DNA of 64,000 nucleotides, taken from positions 186,001-250,000 of the forward strand of contig JAPVLO010000992.1 in the NCBI GenBank assembly GCA_027257055.1, given 5' to 3'. Shown in pieces: positions 28,301-40,300 of the stretch. The first letter of the stretch is position 1. Every line of letters starts with the position of its first letter. The notes beneath the pieces are model-generated. The model was not told the DNA's origin and ran no database searches. It was given only the letters and a program-made list of their open reading frames with translations. The position numbers and the translations under genes were made by a program. The DNA comes from Cephalopachus bancanus. Its lineage: Eukaryota; Chordata; Mammalia; Primates; Tarsiidae.

Positions 28301-31300
28301 TGAAAATCTGTTGCTTTGAGTCCCATTGGCAAAAATGAGTTACATGCCTGTCCCCTAGCTGCAAAGGAGGCTGGGAACATGAGTACCTGGCACTTCCTCC
28401 TGGATTATCAGAGCAACCTGCAGGATTGACTCTGCAGGATGACGATGGATGGCCATAAACAGCTTACCTGTGCAGAGTGAAGAGCGGAAGAGTATGGACC
28501 CACCTCCCGCATGCTCCTCCTCCTCAATGCCTGTGTCTCTCCCACTGCCACAGGTCAGAGGGCTCCCAGCTCCCAAACCCACCACTAACCAGCCCAGAGC
28601 CAGGAGACAAGAGTGGTGAACCTGAGGACATTGGAACCAGAGACCCAGCCCCTGCTCCGGAGGGAGCCTGGCAATCAGACAGCAGCTCAGAGAGCAGAGC
28701 CCTGGATGAAGGTTTGTCTCTGCATGCCCAGCCTTGCTGTCAGGTTCACAGTCCATCTGCTGTGCCCCAGCCCTGCTCTCGGGACCGTCTGCACTGATGC
28801 TACCAGCCAGCCTTCGAGCAGAGCCTCACTCCCTCTGGCTGCTCAGGCTGGCCTTCCACAGTGGCCCTTTTCCCCCAGGCTCATCATTTTAAGAACCTGA
28901 ACCTTTAGAATCTGGTGGGTGTGGAGCCATCCAGAGGAAAGGAAGGGACTGGCTTCCTCATGGGCTAGAAAAGCTGGCTGAGATGGTGCCCAGGTGCCCA
29001 CCTGGCTCAGCTGTGGGCAGGTGCTGGGTCTCCATCACTTACACCCATCCTCAGAGCCCCTCCCCTCCCCCTGCCTTGGGTACCAGGACAATGTTAATAA
29101 CTGACCACAATAACAAACCACAGCACACACAAAAGTGCAGCATCAGGAAATTCTCAGAATGGGAAACAAAAGTATCAATACTGGAAACACATACAGTCAA
29201 AAAGCCATGAAACAGTCACCTCAACTCTGGTTCTGTTTGGTCTGGGATACTTTTCATTATCTCAAAACAGAAAAGCCCAGAGCACACCCAACTGGGAAAA
29301 GTCAGGTTAGAATGACAGGTGTCCAGAGTCAAGATACCCTGAGTTGGAGATTCCCAAACCCGCCAGCTGGCCAGGATCACCCGAGAGCCTTTGAAAACAG
29401 ATGCCCAGGCCCACCCTAGGTCTCCAGAGGAGGGGAAACGATCAAAAACCAATTAGGACATTGTTTGTTCGCAAGTGTCAGATCATTCAGTCCAAACTGG
29501 CTCAAGTTAAAAGGAAATGTACTATGGTCAGGCATGGTGGCTCATGCCTGTAATCCCAGCACTTTGGGAGGTCGAGGCAAGAGGATTACCTGAGCCCAGG
29601 TGTTTGAGACCAACCTGGGCAACATGGCGAAACCTCTTCTCTACAATAAATCAAAAAAAAATTAGCCGGGCATGGTGGCACGCAGCTGTAGTTCCAGCTA
29701 CTTGGAAGGCTGAGGTGGAAGGATCGCCAGAGCCCAGAAGGTCAAGCCTGTGGTAGCCACGATCGTGCCACTGCACTCCAGCCTGGGTGACAGAGTGAGA
29801 CTCAGATTCAAAAAGTAAATACAAATAAATACAAATAAAAGGGAATGTATTGGTTCACATAACGTAAAAGTTCACATAGGTTTCAGGCATAGCTGAACAT
29901 CAGTAGAACATATCTCTCCTGATGCCTGACGCTGCTTTCCTCAGCACTGGCTAACTTTGCAGAAGGCACTCCTCTCAGGGTGGCAAGATGGCCACCGGTA
30001 GCTCCAGCGCTCCGTTCTTCCAACTCCCAGGCGGAGGCATAGAGGGCATTTCTCTTCCCTGGAAGTTTGAGTCCAAGTTTTGGGCTGACTCTTGTTGGCT
30101 TCTACTGGGTCCCCTGCCCTTCCTGAACCAGTCGCTGGGACTGGGGTGGCCTGCACTCTGACTGGCCAGGTCTGACTCAGAGCTGGGTGGAGGGGAAGAG
30201 GAGGGGTCCATGCTCCCCAAGGAGAATCAGGACTACCCGGGACAGGAGCTAGTGCTGGACAGCAGAACACCAGGAGGCCACAGTGGGCCCCTGGTGCTGG
30301 GTGAGACCGGAGCCTACCAGCAGGACCCAGCAACGCTGGGGACTATGGACATACACACGTGGGACAACCCCTTCCTCCACATCATCCCAGGTGTTAGAGG
30401 CACAGAGATCCCGAGAGTTGAAAATTTAACGTGATGCCCACACCCTGCAGAGCCTACTCCAGTCCAAAGAGAAGGCCCCAGCCTTCCCTGACTGGGGTTG
30501 CCATGTCCTAAAGTGGAAATAATACCCGCCTCTGAGACCACAGGCAGGACTCGGCCTGTGTTGTCTTGGAAAATAGAAAAAAAAAGGGCATCTCTCCCAG
30601 CGTCCCTCATAAAATCTCAGGGAGGTACTCGGACTGGCCAGCTTCACTTCTAGCCAGTTCCACTGGGAAGGGGCCAGTACCTGCCTTGGTGAACTCACCT
30701 CACAGGAGCAGATGCCTGGAGGAGGGGGAGGTGACACCAGAGCGCCTCCTCTCTGGTCACCCCGTGTATGTCCCTGGGTAGAGCTGCCTGGTCCCCACCC
30801 TTGGTCCTGTGTCCCCACATCTCGTGACTCTCCAGCAGTGGGGGAGCAGCTGTTCCGCTCTGTGGAGGGCCAGGCTGCCTCTGATGAAGAGGAGGAGGAG
30901 GAGAAGTGGCAGAAGGAGCAGAGACCCCTGGGGGCCGAGGCCAAGACGCTGCAGGTACAGCTCTCCAGCTGCAGGAGCAGGTATGGTACTTGTCCAGAGT
31001 CTGCTGCTGTGGGCCTCAGGCTCTCAGAAGTTGTCTGGGAAAGTGCCCAGGAAGCGGTTTGGCCTGGCACAGTCCCTTCCCAGCCCTCTGACACCCCTAG
31101 TGTGTGTGACGCTGAAGTGAGATTGCCTCCGAGGGCACAGCTCATGGGTGGCTTTAATGCCCACTCCTTCTTTCTCACCAAAACATGCTCCAACATTCTC
31201 ATGTCTTGCCCAGACACTAGTGCCCCTCTTGGTCTCTCTCTTAGCCCACTGCCCCTTGCAACACACTGTTTCCTGCACCTCCTCCAGCCTGGCCCTGGGC

Positions 31301-34300
31301 TGGTACGTTCTTACTTATTATTAAGGCCTCACCTCCTCACCACCACCCTAGAGGAAACCGAGGACAGGCCCAGAATGTCTGGGAGCCCTCAGACAAGGCA
31401 CCTGATTCCTCTGAGCCTCAGTCTTCTCCTGTTATGATGAGACAGTGACACCTGCCTGGCAAGGGCTTTCTGAGGACTTGAGGTCAAGGATGCTTAGCAG
31501 GTGCCCGAAGCCCAGTAGGTAGGTCCACCATTAGGGGCAACTTTTATTTTTATTATCATAGTGTATAGTGTAAAGTGCTATAGCTTTTGGGGGGTTACTG
31601 TTATCACCAATTATTCATGTCAACACCAAACATGTATTAAGTGCCTACTTTGTGCCAGGCAAATTTTGAGGCCCTGGGAACATCGCAATAAACAAGACAG
31701 GATTCTCTGTTCTAGCAAGTGTGACAAGTGTGAAGAATAGGGATAAGCAGGGGAAGGGACAGAGGCAGGGGAGGGAGCTGTGGGGAAGGCCTCCTTGAGA
31801 AGGTGCTCTTTGAGCAGAGACCTGAAGGTGTTGAGCGCTCTTTGATCAGAGACCAATGCAGATATTGGGGGAAGAGCATTCCAAAGAAAGGGAACAGCAA
31901 GGGCAGAGGCCCTGGGGCATGTTAGACAGACACAACACGGTGAGCAGGCTTTGTGGCCGGAGCAGAATGAGTGGAGGTAGGAGGGAAGGGAGTTCGGAGA
32001 GGTCACAGGGCAGAGGATGCTGGACAGACAGCTGCAGTGTCCTGGCTTCAGGTTAAAGAGGCAAACTCAGTAAGGACACCTACTCTGGGCTAGGTGGAGC
32101 AACTCTGGGAAGGAGCTCCCCTCAGCTGGCTCTCTCCTTTGCTGCAGGTGTGATGACCAGACAGTCGAGAAACTCCTGACTTACTTTGGCCACTTTGGTG
32201 GTGTTGACCATACCTGTGCCCTGGGAGAGCTGGAGGCCCGCATCGCCATGCTGGTGGAGCAGCTGGGGACCCTGGGCTGTGGCGGGAAGACCCTGGAGAC
32301 ACCCAGGGAGGAGGTCAGCAGAACTCAGAGGTCAAGGGCTAGACCAGTTCTAGAGTATCACAGCTGGAAGGACCTAAGGGATCACAGCCCAGTCCTGCAC
32401 CCTATTCACCGATGAGTATGCCAAGGCTCAAAGAGATGTGATTTTCTTTATTTAGATTTTTTTTTTTTTGAGTCAGAGTCTCACTCCATCACCCAGGCTG
32501 GAGTGCAGTGGCATACTTACAGCCACTGCAGCCTCGACTTGCTGGGCTCAGGTGATCCTTCCGCCTCAGCCTTCTGAGTAGCTGAAATTACAGGCACATG
32601 CCACCACACCCAGTTAATTTTTTTATTCATTGTAGAGATGAGGTCTCACCAAGTTGCCCAGACTGGTCTCAAACCTGTGTGTTCAGGCAATCCTCTCACT
32701 TCAGCCTCCCAAAGTGCTGAACAGACTTGAGCCACCATGCCCGGCAGGTTTTTTTTTTTTTTTAGTTGGGGTCTCACTCTATTGCCCAGGCTGGAATGCA
32801 GTGGCATGCTCACAGCTCACCACAGCCTTGACCTCCTGGGCTCAGACGATCTTTCCACCTCAGTCTTCCAAGTAACTGGGACTACAGGTGTATGCCACCA
32901 TGCCTGGCTAGTTTTTCTATGTTTTGTGAGACAAGGTCTCACTGTGTTACCCAGGCTGTTCTTGAAAGCCTGGACTCAAGCAATCCTCTCACCTCGGCTT
33001 CCCAACGAGCTGGAATTACAGGCATGAGCCACTGTGCCTGGCCTGATTTAGATGTAATGAGAAATATTTGAGTTAAAGGATCCTTGCAAGTTAAAGAATC
33101 ACATCTCAGATCAGGTTGAGTGCAAGACAGGAATTTATTGGAACATGAAGCTGAGAATACAGGGGTGGTGTGAGCGTCAGACACAAACTGGATCCAGGGT
33201 CTTGGGCCAGATTGTCATGTGGTTCTCCCGAAGCTGGCTTCACTTTCCCCGACTGCAGAGGGGTTCGGTCAGGATGACAGCAAAGCAGGACCATTGGCAG
33301 CCCCGGGCTTCCACCAGCTTACCTGGGAAACGCCGGAGAGATAATGAGTCCCACTCCTAGTATATTAAATCTCAGGGAGGAACTCTGATTGGCCCAGCCT
33401 CAGCCAGTGGCCTGTCCCTGGGCCAATCCCTGTGGAGGGGCGGGGTTCAGTGATTGGCATCTCCCCCGGAACCAGATGAAGTAGAGGAGGGGCTGTTTCC
33501 CAAAGGAAACGGGGTGTCATCGCAGGAAGAGATGGGTAGGAAGGGTCGGCATCCAACCAGCTGTCTCCATTGCAACAAGGCCACTCAGCATTTCTCATTC
33601 TCTCTACCCAGTAGGAACGTCTCCATTCCCCGGTAAGCAAACGTGCAGCACAATCGGAAGTAGGCATTTCACTAAGCCCTCTTCACTTTCACAGTTGTGG
33701 TTTTTGTATGAGATAATTTTATATTTACATGTCTGAAATTCATGCACACTTATGATCAGATGAAGTTTTAGCTCCTTCCGATCATTTTTTTGATACCAGC
33801 TAACATAACACATGAATCGCATCCTAGGCACTGAAGTGGTTTGTCTCATTTTATGCTCAAAGAGCCCAGAGAGGTAGGGAACAATTTGGGAGAGGCTGGG
33901 GAGTTGGGCTTGGAGCCCATGCCTCAGCCATGCCAGTGTGCCCGCCAAACCCAGACAGGCACTCTGCTCCATCCTCAGAGGCCAGCAGGTGAGTTGTTGA
34001 GGGTAGGAAGGAGCAAAGGGGCCTGTTTAGGCTCCAGCTTCTTAGTACATGAAATCAAAGACCAAGACAGAAAAAAGCAGGTCCTGGAGCATTGCAGAAA
34101 ATTGGACGAAGACCAGGATCATGCAGACATTTTGTTGAGATGTGCAAAGGAAACAAAGATGAATGTCATTAAGTGGTAGGCCAGTGTGGCTGCTTCTAAC
34201 CCTTCCAGTGATATAGGGTTTGCACTACCGCCAGCTTCTGGATCCCATGCCTTGGGGTAGGGACATCCCTTGGTTACTCCCCAGAGCAGGTAGCAAATGC

Positions 34301-37300
34301 CGACCAGCACAGCATGGCAGCTATGGTCTGGAGCCATATGGCCTGGGTTTGAATCCTGCCTTTATTACCTGAGTGACCTTGGGAAAGTTACGTAACTCTT
34401 CTGTGCCTCAGTTTCTTCTATGAAGATGGGCATAATAATAGTACTATGCTATATGTATTAAATAGGTATGCATTTGTGGTGAGCTCTCAGCAAATATGAG
34501 CAATGGTCATCACTCTTTCTAGCACTCTTCTGTGTTGTGTTGACCTTCCATGTTTAAAATGACTTTTAGCCAGGCTCAGTGGCTCAGCCTGTAATCCTGC
34601 GCCTTTGGGAGGCTGAGATGAGTGGATTGCCTGAGCCCACGGGTTTGAGACCCACCTGGGCAACTTGGTGCGACGTCATCTCTATAATAAATCAAAAATG
34701 AGCCGGGCGTGGTAGCGTGCACCTGTAGTTCCGGCTACTTGGAAGGCTGAGGCGGAAGGATCGCCGGAGCCCAGCAGGTCGAGGCTACGGTGGCCGGGAG
34801 CGGCCACTGCACTCCAGTCTGGGTGACAGAGTGAGACTCCAACTCAAAAATAATAATAATAATAAAATAAAATGACTTTTATATTCTCACCACCACCACT
34901 CTTTTCCTTAAGGCCTTGATCTTGCCTGCCCAGGCAGCCCTCAGGAAAGTCGTAGCCCTTGTGACTGGGGGGATTACCACATTGGCACAAAGCAGTGCTA
35001 TGAGCCATCTGTTAATAAATTGGCAGTCACAAACCCACCACCATTTATCCAAGTAACTTTCAAGCAAATAGGGACTGGGGGAGTTCCAGAATTAGCCAAC
35101 CTTCCAGTCCCACCTGTAGTGGTTGGAAACACTGGGCCTTCCCTCCTCCTGCCCAAACCCAGAGTGGACAGTGCCCGAATCTCTACCACTTTTCATTCAC
35201 TCCATTTGTGCCAGGGAAAGGCACTGCCTCATGCCCAGCCGGGCTGCTTTAGAAGGCGGATGACCATGTAACACTTTGCAACTGCCTGGTACCTTGGTAT
35301 CCTCTGATAGGATTAGTGGTTTCAGGGGCACCCTGGCTAGGTGGACCAGTGACTCAGGGGGCAGTCAGGCCCCAGGCCCCTTTCCTGGGGGAAGGAGGGA
35401 ATGGCTAGAAGGGTCCTTTTCAGTTGTGACTCCTCACTGGGGGCATGAGATGCTCCTGACGTCTTGACCCCTGGAGCTGCCCCATTCCTGAGGCTCTCTA
35501 CCTGTCGGTCCATTCTGGGAAGTGCCCACTAGCCTGCCAGGAAGTTTTTTTTTTTAAGCAAGCCAGATTGGTTTCTTTTACTAGCTACCAAAATAATTTG
35601 TTTAAAAAAGCAAACTGGAAGGATAGAGAAGGGAGAACAGAGCCTTAAACTCTAGGAATCCAAATATGAAACTCTTACATTGATCCAACTTACTGGGCAG
35701 CTTCAGGCCAGGCACTCGGCTTCTCTGGGCCTCTGTGCCAACCTCGAGGAGATACAGTGTTTTGTATGCTAAGCCACCTAGCAGGCTGAGGGAGGCCAGT
35801 GAGGCAAGCCTTTGAACCAGGCCTTGCCAGGGAGGGTGCTGTGAGTCCCAGGGAGAGGGCAGCGTGGGGAGCTGAGCCTTCTTCTCCCACCAGGCAGAGC
35901 TTCAGCGGAAGGAGGAAGAGAACCAGCACCTGAGGCTGGAGCTGCAGATGGTAGAGACCGAGAGGGTGCGGCTGTCCCTGCTGGAGGAGAAGCTGGCAGA
36001 TGTGCTGCAGCTCCTGCAGAGGCTCCGGGACCTGGTAGGCTCACAGAAGCTGACATCCCAGGGGCAGGAAAGAAGTTCTCAGGAGGGAGGGCGTCCCCAC
36101 TCGTGCCAGGCACCAGGCTCTGGGCTTTTCTCACAGTACGCAGGTGTTACCACATTTTACAGTCCCAGAGGTGGAGGCTCAGAGAAGCCAGCTTAAAAAG
36201 TGGGGGAGCTGTCCAGGCTCGGTGGCAGGCTGAAGGGTCGTTGGAACCCAGCAGGTGGACGCTGGGGTGGCCATGAGTGTGCCACTGCACTCCAGCCTGG
36301 GCGATGGAGTGAGGTGCGAATCAAAAAAAAAAAAAGCAAGGGAGCTCCCAGGTTCACATTATGAAGCTCACATGTCATTGTGACCTCAAAACCGAAGGAG
36401 GGTAAGTGCAGAAAAGGAAAATTGTAAATTAATATCACGTTTTGTTTTATTTATTTATTTATCTTTAAATTTTATCTTTTTTATTTATTTATTTTGGAGT
36501 TGGAGTCTCACTCCGTCACCCAGGCTGGAGTGCAGTGGCACACTCACCACCACCCCAGCGTCGACCTGCTGGGCTTCGGCGATCCTTCCACCTCAGCCTT
36601 CCAAGAAGATGGAGCCACAGGCATTCGCTACCATGCCCAGCTAATTTTTTGACTTATTGTGTAGTTGAGGTCTTGCCAATTTGCTGGGGCTGGTCTCAAA
36701 CCTGCAGGCTCAGGCAATCCACTCATCTTGGCCTCCCAAAGTGCTGGGATTACAGGCTGAGCCACTGAGCCCAGACTTATTTTTATTTTTATTTTTCAAG
36801 TTGGAGTCTCATTCTGTCAGTCTCTTAGTCTTGTGTGGTGGCACATGCCTGTAGTTCCAGCTACTTGGAAGGCTGAGGTGGAAGGATCACCTGAGCCCAG
36901 CAGGTCGAGGCTGCGGTGGCCAGGAGTGTGCCACGGCACTCCAGCCTGGGTGATGGAGTGAGACTCCAACTCAAAAAAAAAAGGTTCAAAATTACTAAAT
37001 AAAATACTATCAAACCAAATATGACAGTGTTTAAAGAAATGCAATATGACCAAGTTGGATTTATCCCAAGAACTCAAGGATGATTCCACATCAAAAAAAT
37101 CTATCAGGCAACTCCTTCAGGTCCCCTCCCACTGTGGGGGCTTTTCTGTCCTCTCAATAAATTCTACTTTTAAAAAAAGTCTATCATTGGCCAGTCATGG
37201 TGGCTCATGCCTATAATCCCAGCATTTTGGAAAGCTGAGGTAAGAGGATTGCCTGAGCCCACAGGCTAAAGACCAGCCTGGGCAACTTGGCAAGACCTCA

Positions 37301-40300
37301 TCTCTACAATAAGTCAAAAAATTAACCAGGCATAGTGGTGTATACCTGTAGTTCCAGCTACTTGAAAAACTGAGGTGAAAGTATCACCTGACCCCAGCAG
37401 GTCGAGGCTGCGGTGGCCGTGAGCATTCCACTGCACTCTAGCCTGGGCGACAGAGTGAAACTCCAACTCAAAAAAAAAAAATCTGTCATTGTAAGGCCAG
37501 GCATAGTAGCTCTCAGTAGCTTTAACTGTAGCCCCAGTGCTTTGGGAGGCCTAGGCGGGAAGATTGCTTGAGCCCAGGAGTTTGAGACCAGCCTAGCAAC
37601 ACAGTGATACCTTGTCTCTACCAAAAAAAAAAAAATCATAAGATTAGCTGGGCATGGTGGTACATGCCTATAGTCCCGGCTACTCGGGAGGCTGAGGAAG
37701 AAGGATCACTTGAGCCCAGGGGGTCAAGGCTGCAGTGAGCCATGATTGCACTGCTGTACTCCAGCCTAGGCAGGAGAGTGAGACCCAGACTGAAAAAAAA
37801 AAAGCTACCACCATAATATACCACGTCGCAGATTAGAGGAGAAAAACCATATAATCATCTCAATTAATGCAGAAAAGACAGTCAATAAAATTCAGTCTCC
37901 TTTGATTATAAAACTTCCTGGCAAATTAAGCAGTCTTAATTTTTCTTAACCAGATGAAGACTTTCAATCAAATATGTCTCTCAAATCTCATACTAATTGG
38001 TGAAATGTTAGAAGAAATCATACAATCAAACTCAGGGCATGACTGCCTGCCATCACTGCTTGGATGCTAAGTAGAGGTTCCAGACAGCACAGGAGACAAA
38101 AGAAGGATAGAAAGGATAGGATTAGAAAGGAAGAGACAAAGCTATCATTAATCATAGGTCATAGCCATCTACACAGAATATCCTGGAGAACCCAGAGGCA
38201 AATTACTGAGATTTTTCTTTTGCAAAAAATCAGAACACAGAAATTACCAGCAATTTTTTTTTTTTCTTTTTTGAGACAAAGTCTCACTATGTTGCCCCAC
38301 CTCAAGTGCAGTGACTATTCACAAGTACGGTCATGGTACACCACCACCTAGCATTTCCTGGATCAAGCAATCCTCCTGCCTCAGCCTCCCAAGTATCTGG
38401 GACTACAGGTGTGTGCCACCACACCTGACAACAAGCCATTAAAAAAAAATTTTTTTTAAGAGACATTAGATTACCAAGGATTATACAGTCGATACAAGGT
38501 GGAAGTAACGTTAGAACCCAGGTCTGCAGGACTCTGAAGTGGGCTCTTCCCTGTGTATCAGGCTTCCTGGGGTACAGGGCTGCTGAGGTCCAGCCCCGTG
38601 TCACACAGCCTAGGCAAGCAAAGAGACCTGGGTATAGGCCTGTGATCAGCCCAGCAGGCAGTAAAGTGCTGTGGGTCCCAGCAGAGGCCCACAGCCTGAG
38701 GGTAGACACTGGTCCTTCCACCTCCCAGCTGGGTAGCATTAGGGAAGTTTCTCATTTTTTCTCAGCATGGCTTTTTTGCTGGTTAAAATGTGCATAATAA
38801 CAAGAAATTGTCGCGAGGATCAAATGCATAAAAATGCTCTTCCTCATGGTTATTTCCAAGTGCCTGGTTATTCCTAAATACATGAGCTGTGATGCATGGA
38901 TCCTGCACACTGCTCTACCCACCTCCCAGAGTCTCTGGGAAGCCCAGTCTGGCCAGCCTAGGGGTAAGGGGCCAGGAAGTTGCGGAGAAGGGGCTTATCT
39001 GTCCCCAGAGAGCTTCACGGAAGTCCCAGGACCACCAGATCCCACCCGCTGAATGAGGACACAGCAGCCACGGTCTGACCCAGGCCTGTCTCCATTTCTT
39101 TTTAAGAAAATATCGAAAAGAGCCCTGGGGAAGCTTTTGCTGAACACGCTGGATGCTTGCAGAGACCCTGCACACGGTAGGAAAGCACCCCACCTCTCAG
39201 CTCCAGGGAGCGTCCTGAGGAGGAAACTCCAGCCTGCCCTGTCCCAAGTGTCTTGTCTGCCTGGCTCTTCCTGCCCTGCACACCTGCCGGGATAGTCAGG
39301 AAGAGACTTCTGAAGTTGAAAGTGCTGTTTAACAAGCACAGAGGGACCCGAAGCCCCGGAGAGAAGTGCTAAGGCAGAAGCCAGCTGCTCAAGTGCAGCT
39401 AGGGTGCCACCCGGGGCCTGCCAGTATCAGGGCGGCCAAGTGTTGGGTAGCCCCTCAGATTTTTGTTTTGCTTTGTTCTGAGTTGGAGTCTCGCTCCATC
39501 GCCCAGGCGGGAGTGCAGAGGCACGCCCACGGCCACCCCAGCGTCAACCCGCTGGGCTCTGGCGATCCTTCGCCTCATCCTTCTAAGTAGCCAGAACTAC
39601 AGATGTGCGCGACCACACCGGCTAATTTTTTTTTTTTATTTATTGTAGAGATGAGGTCTCGCCTAGTTGCCCGGGCTGGTCTCGAACCCGCAGGCTCAGG
39701 CAGTCCACTCACCTCAGCCTTCCAAAGTGCTGGGATGACAGGCTGAGCCACCAAGCCCAGTGCCTCAGATATTTCTAACCCCCAAGTCTTTACAACGGCC
39801 CTAGAAGAGGGCGTTATTATCCCCGTTCCACAGATGAAGAGACTGAGACACGGAGCATCAAGTGCTGGCTCCACCTGAGGCCTTGGGTGTCTCTCAAGCA
39901 ATGAGCCGCCCAGCCCTTGTTTGGACAAGATCCAGGGCAGCAGAATCAGTCACAGCTTGTGCCCAGTGCAGCCAGGAGGAACAAGGCCAAGCTCCTGCCT
40001 CAGAGGGCCTCACAGGCCGACGGGGTGCCCAGTAAGCTTTTGCTCGCTAGCCTCGCGGGCAGAGCTCAGGTATGTCCAGGAGTGTCCAGTGCCTGGACAG
40101 TCCCTGGCATCAAGGAGGACATCAGGAATTGTGTGCTAGGGTACCACCCGGGGCCCTCAGTAGGAAGTAGATGAGAGAGGGAGGCAGCTGGGCAGGGCTG
40201 GGGAGGGGTGCAGGGCGTGAGGGTGGGTGGGTGGCTCCTAGGGAGGGGGAGAGTTGTGGGTGGGTGAAGGGGAGCAGACTGACCCTGCCCTCCCTGTCCG

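Larger units (their letters stand above)
2112..28553 (+). other. EFCC1: EFCC1 intron 2 (26.4 kb)
   Basis: Donor GTGAGC after exon 2, acceptor CTGCCACAG before exon 3. It is by far the largest intron and holds most of the old repeats, one solo LTR, one mariner relic and an internal CpG island, listed separately. Stretches 5640-6010, 6340-7620, 9345-10290, 12850-14180, 16080-16740, 19300-20880, 21010-21710, 22065-24170 and 25340-26160 showed no ORF with family resemblance and no RNA gene. Confidence 0.85.
28712..30838 (+). other. EFCC1: EFCC1 intron 3
   Basis: Donor GTTTGT, acceptor CTCCAGCAG (tandem). Holds a hAT-like piece near 29350-29440, one Alu and an old repeat; 28712-29340 and 30245-30835 show nothing recognisable. 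Confidence 0.85.
30981..32147 (+). other. EFCC1: EFCC1 intron 4
   Basis: Donor GTATGG, acceptor TTTGCTGCAG. Contains one sense MIR and a well-preserved antisense L2. Confidence 0.88.
32314..35893 (+). other. EFCC1: EFCC1 intron 5
   Basis: Donor GTCAGC, acceptor TTCTCCCACCAG. Three Alus, a MIR and an old repeat. 33600-34300 and 34880-35880 show no identifiable element or exon. Confidence 0.87.
36985..38250 (+). mobile_element. L1 ORF2 fragment with later insertions
   Basis: ATATGACCAAGTTGGATTTA, TCCCAAGAACTCAAGGATGA, CTCAATTAATGCAGAAAAGA and AGCCATCTACACAGAATATC follow L1 ORF2 (reverse-transcriptase to C-terminal region) in sense order. It is interrupted by a short retro-insert (about 37108-37172) and two Alus. 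Many stops; dead. Confidence 0.8.
36035..39106 (+). other. EFCC1: EFCC1 intron 6
   Basis: Donor GTAGGC, acceptor TTCTTTTTAAG. It is mostly repeats: five Alus or pieces in 36211-36981, an L1 fragment with three later insertions, and a left-arm Alu. 38440-39100 holds no recognised element. Confidence 0.87.

Noticed and set aside
30426..31217. 263-residue minus-strand ORF over exon 4
   Set aside because: Antisense of EFCC1 exon 4 and flanks; no domain and no supporting splice sites.
30712..31437. Unspliced 241-residue reading through exon 4 into intron 4
   Set aside because: Only 30839-30980 matches EFCC1; the extension is intronic and the next exon fits the spliced phase.
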